Shown piece by piece: positions 57,286 to 64,000 of a stretch of 64,000 nt of DNA. The notes under the pieces were generated by a model. That model worked only from the letters and a program-made list of their open reading frames with translations, did not search any database and was not told where the DNA came from. The stretch comes from Earliella scabrosa. Its lineage: Eukaryota; Basidiomycota; Agaricomycetes; Polyporales; Polyporaceae. The position numbers were made by a program, and so were the translations under genes. Where the stretch lies: positions 1-64,000 of the forward strand of contig JABYQQ010000015.1 of NCBI GenBank assembly GCA_022605405.1. The letters are read 5' to 3'. The first letter of the stretch is position 1, and every line of letters starts with the position of its first letter.

Positions 57286-58002
57286 CTGCAGGTCGGAGAG
57301 CGCGAGATTCCTCAGAGAGCGTTGTTCCGTGCGCTACGCCCGAACCCGCCTTCAGGGGTCGAGTACCACCCCCTTCATACACGGGCGTCGGTTGCCAGGG
57401 CCCATAAAATCCGGCGGGTCGTTAGTTGACTGAGTTAACGTTATGGAACTCCTTGTAGGAGCAGAACCTATTGATCCCTATTGTAAGTTTCACTCGCGAC
57501 ACGTCTCACCTGAAGGGACAGCCGCCGGCAGTGAAGTTGGTGCACGGGTCATCAAACTGGATATGTTACTCTGTCAAATTCAACATATGCGTGCGCGGAC
57601 CAGAGAATATAGATCAGCTTGGTGATGTCTGGATCTATGTTGGTTGCAGGTTGAACTCAGATCTTTGGCGGTGCGATACAAACGAGATATTACTGCACAT
57701 GATTAACAAAAACTTTTCTATCAGTTCATGCTGAACACACAAAGTTCTAACAACGAACCTGTATTTCCGTCGAACATGATATCACGACTGTGTCGAACTT
57801 CTTGAAAGGCTGAACGAGGTTGGAGCGAGCTAGGGAGACAAGCAGGGCGCCTGGGCGCCCGTGGATCTAATCTAATCTACAGTCGCTCGATCACGTGTAC
57901 GAAATTTCCTACTGAACAGAGAACGGGAAAGCAGGTCACCGTGCTACTCTCTCTGTGTTCCTCCTCTCTACGCTGCCAAGCTTCTTTGGATATCTCCAAT
58001 TT
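57286..58002. other. Intergenic
   Basis: About 720 bp between divergent genes (copy B and UTP21). Short ORFs without family resemblance. AT-rich around 57640-57760. No RNA gene was recognised. Confidence 0.4.
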
Positions 58003-61000
58003 ATGGGCGCACACCTCGAAATGCACTCCAGTCCGCCACCAAGAAAGCGAGCGCGGGTTGAGAGCTCCGACACACGGCCCGCCAAGCAGGACCCCCGCCT
58101 TTTTGCTCCCTTTCGTGCACTGGGCCTCATTACGAACAGCGTCCCTCTTGTCCTCCAGACACGCTCGCACAAGGGCGCTACTGATGGACCTCGAATACAT
58201 TTGCTTACGTGCCTTGGAAAGTCTTGGGCAATGTGGGAGGGAGGGAAGATGGGTCTCTTGTTTGTTGGTGAGTTCGATTACATATGGCCCGGATGTCCTC
58301 TTCCAAACGAAGAGCAATTATTATAACACTGTGAATAGGTCCGGACGCACCCGCACCAATAACTTCTATGGCAATGGATGGAAATGCAGTATGGGTATCC
58401 GCTGGGCCTTACGCCATCAAGTATCACCGAGGGAAAGAGGTGAGTCTAGGGCACGCTCTTTAGTGTGCATGCTCATATGATGGCGTGTCGCCGTAGGTCA
58501 ACCGATTTTCCAACCCGTTGGAGAGCTCTTTAACGCAGCTACTGGTGTTTGGCCCACAATTACTTGCGCTTACCGACGATGGCAGCAGGATGCTCGTATG
58601 GGATATGGAGAGCGGAGGTGAGCAAGCAAGCGTTATAAGACAATGCGCATACTCACTACCATGCCAGACCTCCAAACAACCATTCAGTTTGAACCTGGTT
58701 TCACCGCCATTATGATGCACCATCCCGCGACATATCTCAACAAGATTCTGGTCGCTAGCAGTCAAGGTAGCATGCAGCTATGGAATATCCGCACACAGTG
58801 AGTGGGTCCAGCAAATACTACCAGATGCGTGTCAAGACCCATACGTGTCTGTCGTCAGAACTCTCATCCACACCTTCCCTGCGGCGTCACTGTTGACGTC
58901 TCCTTCGAACACTGCGTCTACCGCCATCACCGCCCTTGCTCGGTCACCGGCTATTGATGTCATTGGTATAGGTTTCTCATCCGGCGAAATATCAGTGTAT
59001 GACATCCGCGCCGATGAGCGGTTGATGCGCATGGTCATGCAAGATGGCAGCATCCGCGCTATGTCGTTTCGGAGCGGTATGTCCCTGGTGTCAGTGATTT
59101 TGCCGACTTGGATCTAACTCACCGCCTTGGGCGCGCAGACGGGCATCCCATCCTAGCCACAGCATCATCCACAGGACACATAGCCTTGTGGGATCTCAAC
59201 GCTGGCGGTCGGCTCTTGCACATCGTGCGTGGTGCGCACGACGGCGCCGTGACAGCCCTGGAATGGGTTCCAGGCCAGCCGGTGCTGATCAGTTCAGGAG
59301 AGGACAATAGCGTGAAAGTAAGCTTACCAACCCCAGTATCCCACTCCCACTCAGTGCTAATACCCTTTCCTAGCAATGGTTGTTCGACTCGCCAACGGAA
59401 GCTCCTAGACTGCTGAAGTTCCGCTCGGGTCACCACGCACCGCCGCATCTCATCCGATATTATGGCGAAGACGGCAAACAAATTCTCACCGCTTCGCGTG
59501 ACCGCAGTCTGCGGTGTACAAGCGTCGTACGCGACTCCCGGAGCTTTGAGATGAGTCAAGGTACGCATGAAGGGAGTGATCATGTTTGTTCTCTTGAAGC
59601 AATAACATCACTGCTAGGCTCTTTGGCGAAGAAGGCAACGAGTCTCTCCATACCTATCACGTCATTGAAGTTTCCAGCGATCACCGCACTGTCTCACTCC
59701 ACGACCCGTGCTAAAGACTGGGACGACATCTTGACCGCTCATACAGATGAAGCGGTTGCGCGGACATGGACCATGAAAGACAAGCGTATAGGGAAGCATG
59801 TCTATAACCTTGCTGAAGGGAAGAAAAAGGGATCCACAGTCGGCTCCGTCAAAGTATGCTGCCCGAACCTTCTCTAGTATACCCAGTTGACACTCCACAT
59901 AGGCCGTTTGTGTGACAGCCTGCGGGAATTTTGGTCTGACAGCTTCCTCGACTGGCGTCATCAACATGTACAACATGCAGTCGGGCATCCTCCGGCGGAC
60001 GTTCGACGTGGGAGCATGTCCGGCGAACGTCTCCAGCCGCTTCCGCCCCTCTGGGAACAAGAAGAAGGAGGAGAGGTGTATCACAGGACTCGCCAGTGAC
60101 GCACTTGACAGGATTGTTGTCGCCAGCACACTCGACGGTACAATCAATGTATGGTATTACCCTCTCAGCGTCTTCCAGCCATATGCTAATATATAGGTAC
60201 CTGCAGTTCTTCGACTTCCACACCGCGACTCTGGAGCACACGTTGGTCCTGCCATCAACTGCGGTATCTATCACGTTGCATCGCGACAGCGGGTTGCTCG
60301 CAGTCATCTGCGACGACCTAGTCGTACGTGTCATCGACATCGAGACACGGCGCATAGTGCGTGAGCTCGGGGGTTTCCGAGGACGGGTTCTGGACGTGGT
60401 CAGTGCAAATCCAACAGTTCTCATGCTATGCAACTAATTTGTTGTCCTGCAGACGTTTTCACCGGATTCAAGATGGCTCGTCACGACCTCCATGGACTCT
60501 ATCATTCGCACGTTCGACATACCCACGGGACGGCTGATTGACCTCTTCCGCACGTCAAGCGTCGCCACGAGCATAACCTTCTCGCCCACGAACGACTTCT
60601 TGGCGACATCTCACGTTGACAGTGTCGGCGTGTACCTATGGTGCGTTCTATTGAACTCGCGGATTCTCAGCAACACTAACTGTCCGCAGGGCAAACCGTG
60701 CGCAGTATGCTGAGATCTCGTTCCAAAGCATAGTCGAAGAAGACGTCGTTGACGTGTCTCTTCCGTCTATGCAAGGTGTGGCAGAAGACGAAGGTGCGAC
60801 CGTCAATCCTCAACTTTGTAACATTGTTCCTGACATGCACCCCAAAAGCGTTGGATGCCCTTACAGCCCTGACGGTCGAAGACAAGCCTGCAGATGTCTT
60901 CTCAACGCCCCCGCAACTCGACGGCGAGCTCGTCACATTCACGCTCCTCCCGCGTGCGCGGTGGCAAACGCTTCTCAACCTCGAGGTCATCCAGCAGCGC

Positions 61001-61593
61001 AACAAACCGAAGGAGCCACCTAAGCAGCCCGAAAAGGCGCCTTTCTTCCTGCCCACGCTTCCTGGTGTCGATCATCGGTTTGCGGTCGATGAGAAGAAGG
61101 CAGAGGAGGCCAAGAAGCCGACAAAGCGGCTGCAGGGCGCCGCCGGGTCAACCGAGAGTGTTTTCTACAAAAAGCTCGCTGAGGCTCACGAGAGCGAGTC
61201 GGCAGATTGTGCGTTGTCAATCGTAGTTTCCGCCTCTGAATGACTACACTGACGTTTGATGACGTGGATACAGATGATGACTTCTTCAATTACACAAAAG
61301 CGCTCTCGCCGGCTGCGGTGGACCTCGAGCTGCGCTCTCTCGTCTCGCTCGACTCGATGCAGATGTTCCTCAGGGCGCTCGCCCACCGGCTACGTTCACA
61401 TCGGGACTTCGAGGCGGTCCAGACCTTCATGAACGTCTTCCTTCGCATACACGGGGACGCTCTCGCATCCAATGCAGAGCTGCAGCAGGACCTCGAGACT
61501 CTTGCGGAGGCACAGCGCAAGGAGAGCGAACGGCTGTTGGAGCTACTTGCGTCTTCCTTGGGCACTCTTGGTTTTGTACGCGACACGATGTAG
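58003..61593 (+). CDS. UTP21: U3 snoRNP/SSU processome protein Utp21 (WDR36)
   Basis: WD-repeat protein of the UTP-B module needed for early 18S rRNA processing in the nucleolus. The N-terminus has KKRARV-like basic residues (PPPRKRARVESS), then LFAPFRALGLITNSVPLVLQTRS and LTCLGKSWAMWEGGKMGLLFV, the start of the first propeller. WD-type blocks recur: LLALTDDGSRMLVWDME, ILVASSQGSMQLWNIRT, ILATASSTGHIALWDLNAG, PVLISSGEDNSVKQWLFDS, KQILTASRDRSLRCTSVVRD, FGLTASSTGVINMYNMQSG and SRWLVTTSMDSIIRTFDIP. The Utp21 C-terminal domain follows (FFLPTLPGVDHRF, YTKALSPAAVDLELRSL, QTFMNVFLRIHGD). The start could instead be the Met at 58021. Confidence 0.92.
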
Positions 61594-61746
61594 TTTGAAT
61601 TCCGGGTCGAGCGTCACGGAATTACAGCAGAATGCTACTATCCCTCATTCCTCTCTCTCTCTCCGTCCGCCCATTCAAGTTGCAACGCATACAGCTCATG
61701 AATAAGGTACATGTGTGTTGAATAGGGCAATTTCGCCCGACGCCGC

Positions 61747-63015
61747 CTAGAGATGCCCGATTACCAACGGTTGCCAGATATTCGCCGTGTGTTCGTCCGC
61801 TCCGAGAGAGGCCTCGAGCGCGACGCCGTGTGAGCGGCACGCTTCCACGAACGTCTCGAAAACCTGTTCCGCACGGGGTGTAACGACCTGGCTGAAGTTC
61901 TTCAAAGGGAGAAGGAATCGTATAGCCTCCAGGGACGTCAACAAGCCAGCGGCCCAGCCCTCCAACAGCCACGTAGTCAGCCGGCTGAGGTCGGGACCGA
62001 GCACGTAGACATCTGGCTTGTGGGAGAGGCCGTCGAATGTGATGCGGCGAAGTGAAGGAAACGCAGGAAATTGATGAGGAAACTGGACACTGAGTACGCG
62101 GTAGGAAAGGATGCATTCAGCGAGGTTTGGGCAAAGGTGAGCACCGAGGTAAGTGTGTTGATGTGCGCTGAAGTGACGAAGTCGTTCTCCGTGATCTTGC
62201 AAATATTGCCGGAATGCCTTTTCCACACCCGGGCTCATCGCAGTCGAATAGATGCATAACGTCCGGAGGACCGGTGTGAACCATTCGCGGGGAGGGGGAC
62301 CGGACCATGCACCGATCACGACAAGGTGTTGAAGACGAGGGAAATCCATGGGAGGCGAATTGATCCAGCGACAAGCATCCGACCGTTCGAACGGGTCCGA
62401 CAGAAGGAGCCAGATAGATTCCAATGAAGGGCTCAGCGGATGGAGGATTGTCTTGATACAGTCGAATTCGCATCGGAGTTCCAGGCGCCGAATGTTTGAG
62501 ACGAGTAGTAGGGCATCCAGGAACGAATGCTGATAGAGAGGCCGCTGGCCCGCATAGAACGCAGTGGAGAGCACGGACAAGTGAGGGCAGGCGGCCACGA
62601 CACGCCTAATGGCCTCCGTGTGTTCGGCGGTCCAGACGTGGACGCCCTCCAATGCTAGCTCCAGCCGAATGGCACGATGTCCAGGTGCACGAGAAGACGC
62701 GTGCGACGGTATGCGTGACGCGTGTAGTTCGAGGGCAGCAGCGATTTGCATAGCGTGCGCACCGCTCTTGACGAGGATGTACTTGAAGAGGAGCTCCAGA
62801 GCGAGTGGTGACCATGACTTGCACACGAGACAAGCAGCGAGCATAGTATCCGTGGCTTCCCGATGTCGCCTGTGGACACTGATACCATGGTAGTCGTGGG
62901 TGAACGCGACGAAGGCCTCCCCGTCGTTGTGGGTGTATGCGCCCGGGATGTAGGTCGCGAGATCGAAGACTTGCAGCAGGATTTCTGGAGGGAGCTCACC
63001 ACGAGATAGCGCCAT
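61747..63015 (-). CDS. F-box-like protein, single exon
   Basis: Intronless 422-aa protein beginning MALSRGELPPEILLQVFDLATY, a basidiomycete-type F-box start (LPPEILLQVF). CLVCKSWSPLALELLFKYILV completes the F-box region. The rest has irregular leucine-rich segments (LSVLSTAFYAGQRPL, NIRRLELRCEFD, LQHLVVIGAW, LRTLCIYSTAM, LRRITFDGLSHKP), as in fungal F-box/LRR-like proteins that select substrates for SCF ubiquitin ligases. The open frame upstream to 63363 is excluded because this Met directly precedes the F-box. It is unlike the F-box-like gene at the window start in both sequence and exon structure. 168 bp separate it from the divergent next gene. Confidence 0.7.
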   Translation of the reverse strand: MALSRGELPPEILLQVFDLATYIPGAYTHNDGEAFVAFTHDYHGISVHRRHREATDTMLAACLVCKSWSPLALELLFKYILVKSGAHAMQIAAALELHASRIPSHASSRAPGHRAIRLELALEGVHVWTAEHTEAIRRVVAACPHLSVLSTAFYAGQRPLYQHSFLDALLLVSNIRRLELRCEFDCIKTILHPLSPSLESIWLLLSDPFERSDACRWINSPPMDFPRLQHLVVIGAWSGPPPREWFTPVLRTLCIYSTAMSPGVEKAFRQYLQDHGERLRHFSAHQHTYLGAHLCPNLAECILSYRVLSVQFPHQFPAFPSLRRITFDGLSHKPDVYVLGPDLSRLTTWLLEGWAAGLLTSLEAIRFLLPLKNFSQVVTPRAEQVFETFVEACRSHGVALEASLGADEHTANIWQPLVIGHL

Positions 63016-63183
63016 GCCGGTGTTGAGGAAACGAGAACAGCCGCGAAGTAGAGGTTGAGTTTCGCAATGGGGAGATCGAACAGCTTGGAGATGTGGTTTA
63101 AGCACAAGTCCCGCAGGCGCCCAAGCGCGTCTTGCTCTTGACCGTGACCTCACGCGTCCTGCACGCCGAACTGCTTGCCCTGG

Positions 63184-64000
63184 ATGGACCCCGCCACGCC
63201 AGTACACATCGCGAAGGGCGCTGTTGCTACATGCGAGTTCGTTCTCCCGGTGCTCATCCTCGTCACCAGACTCTGACCACATTGGGTCGTCAAACAGCCA
63301 TAGCTGCAGGAACCTTTGCCACAATCCGTGCGCTCTACCGCGGGTCGCGTCACCCCAGCCCACTCGCGTTGTCTGCGGCAGTAAATGGAGGAATAGCGGG
63401 GACAGTCTTCTTCAGTGCGTCGCGCGTTCATGACCATTGCCACACATTGGCTCATGTGCGTACACTTCTCAGGTATACGTGAAGTCATCGTCACACCCCT
63501 CCTCCAAGCTGCCTCCAAAGAAATACCCGATGCGTCTTCAAGTACATCCTCACAACCCTCATGGTCGCAACTACGAGTGCACCACCTCCCCGACTCTGCC
63601 ATTAGCGGAGCAATCACAGGAGGCATTCTGAATGCATGGCAACGTATGGTTCCGTCCTCACCATGTCCTGTCTCATGCTGACCCTTGACCCTGTTCCTGG
63701 TACGTGCAGATGGTCCGGCAAGGCTCTGGTCAGGCGCCCGGACAGCTGGCATCCTATGCACTGTTGTGCAATGGGGCTTCAATGAGTTGGGCATCATGAG
63801 AGTCAAGTTCGTCTCACGCAAAATCCAGGAGTCGCCCCCACAGCCGCAGGCACCCTCTCAGCTCCCAGAACCTTTCGACAAGCCACGAATATCCTTCGTA
63901 GACCGCTTGATGAGCGTTATTGGATTCAGGAAACTCTCAGACGAGGAGTACTTGAAAGTTCTCAAGAAGCAACGAGACGAGGCTCTCCAGCGGATAGCCG
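63184..64000 (+). CDS. Membrane-associated protein, 5' part (runs off window)
   Basis: Partial gene, cut by the window edge. The proposed first exon (MDPATPVHIAKGA) is followed by a 54-nt intron, then TLTTLGRQTAIAAGTFATIRALYRG and LALSAAVNGGIAGTVFFS, then (after GTGCGT...TTCTCAG) IREVIVTPLLQAASKE and AISGAITGGILNAWQ, then (after a further intron) GPARLWSGARTAGILCTVVQWGFNELG. The glycine-rich hydrophobic stretches with GGIAG, GAITGG and AG motifs recall small Tim17-like or other inner-membrane proteins, but no family was pinned down. The tail beyond is polar and charged (LSDEEYLKVLKKQRDEALQRIA), possibly coiled coil. The first exon is the least certain part. Confidence 0.5.

Noticed and set aside
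63016..63363. N-terminal extension of the F-box-like gene at the window end
   Set aside because: The open frame continues upstream, but the sequence is Arg/Trp-rich and antisense to the first exons of the divergent gene; the F-box starts directly after the Met at 63015.

Overview
The window is nuclear DNA of a filamentous basidiomycete, most likely a wood-decay agaricomycete close to the polypores. The evidence is: many 45-70 nt GT-AG introns with CTGAC/CTNAC-like branch sites, compact genes often sharing divergent promoters of 160-340 bp, basidiomycete-specific families (DUF6534 membrane protein, basidiomycete F-box proteins, gag-like relic, integrase-core gene, macrophage-activating-glycoprotein-like secreted protein), and lignocellulose-type GMC oxidoreductases. 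Nothing bacterial, plasmid or CRISPR-like was seen. Gene models were built by hand from splice signals, reading frame and family conservation. Where exon lists are given, the total coding length is divisible by three.

Layout. 0-12 kb is the gene-poor, element-rich end: an F-box-like gene, a broken Ty3/gypsy-type gag relic, a pyrimidine microsatellite, an orphan three-exon gene, an apparently intact integrase-core (DDE) gene with introns, a cluster of CAAT-containing repeats, a DUF6534 seven-helix-type membrane protein and about 2 kb without a recognisable gene. 12-18 kb holds a divergent pair of GMC flavoenzymes, one with a signal peptide and one without; the second needs a 2-nt micro-exon to restore its conserved reading frame. 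18.9-29.5 kb is a dense housekeeping block: a SAM methyltransferase, UFD1 and CCT4 sharing a promoter, AP-4 epsilon adaptin, and Cdc16/Bub2 divergent from it. 29.5-31 kb contains a CpG-depleted, hairpin-bearing stretch and an unrecognised spliced gene.

31-53.7 kb again is housekeeping: a mitochondrial carrier, an RRN6-like Pol I factor divergent from mitochondrial uL3m, a secreted mucin-like protein broken by a 4-bp duplication, a tail-anchored inositol 5-phosphatase, two tandem MFS transporters, glia maturation factor, and three ER/secretory genes in a row on the minus strand (PIG-M, SAR1, SRP receptor beta). 54-57.2 kb carries a tandem duplication of small secreted proteins, each made of two CBM19-like six-cysteine modules, with a duplicated upstream region. 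58-64 kb has UTP21, an F-box protein and the 5' part of a membrane-associated protein cut by the window edge.

I found no clear new multi-gene system. The best leads are the micro-exon, the integrase-core gene with its flanking repeat cluster, the duplicated two-module CBM19-like proteins, and the CpG-depleted hairpin repeat.
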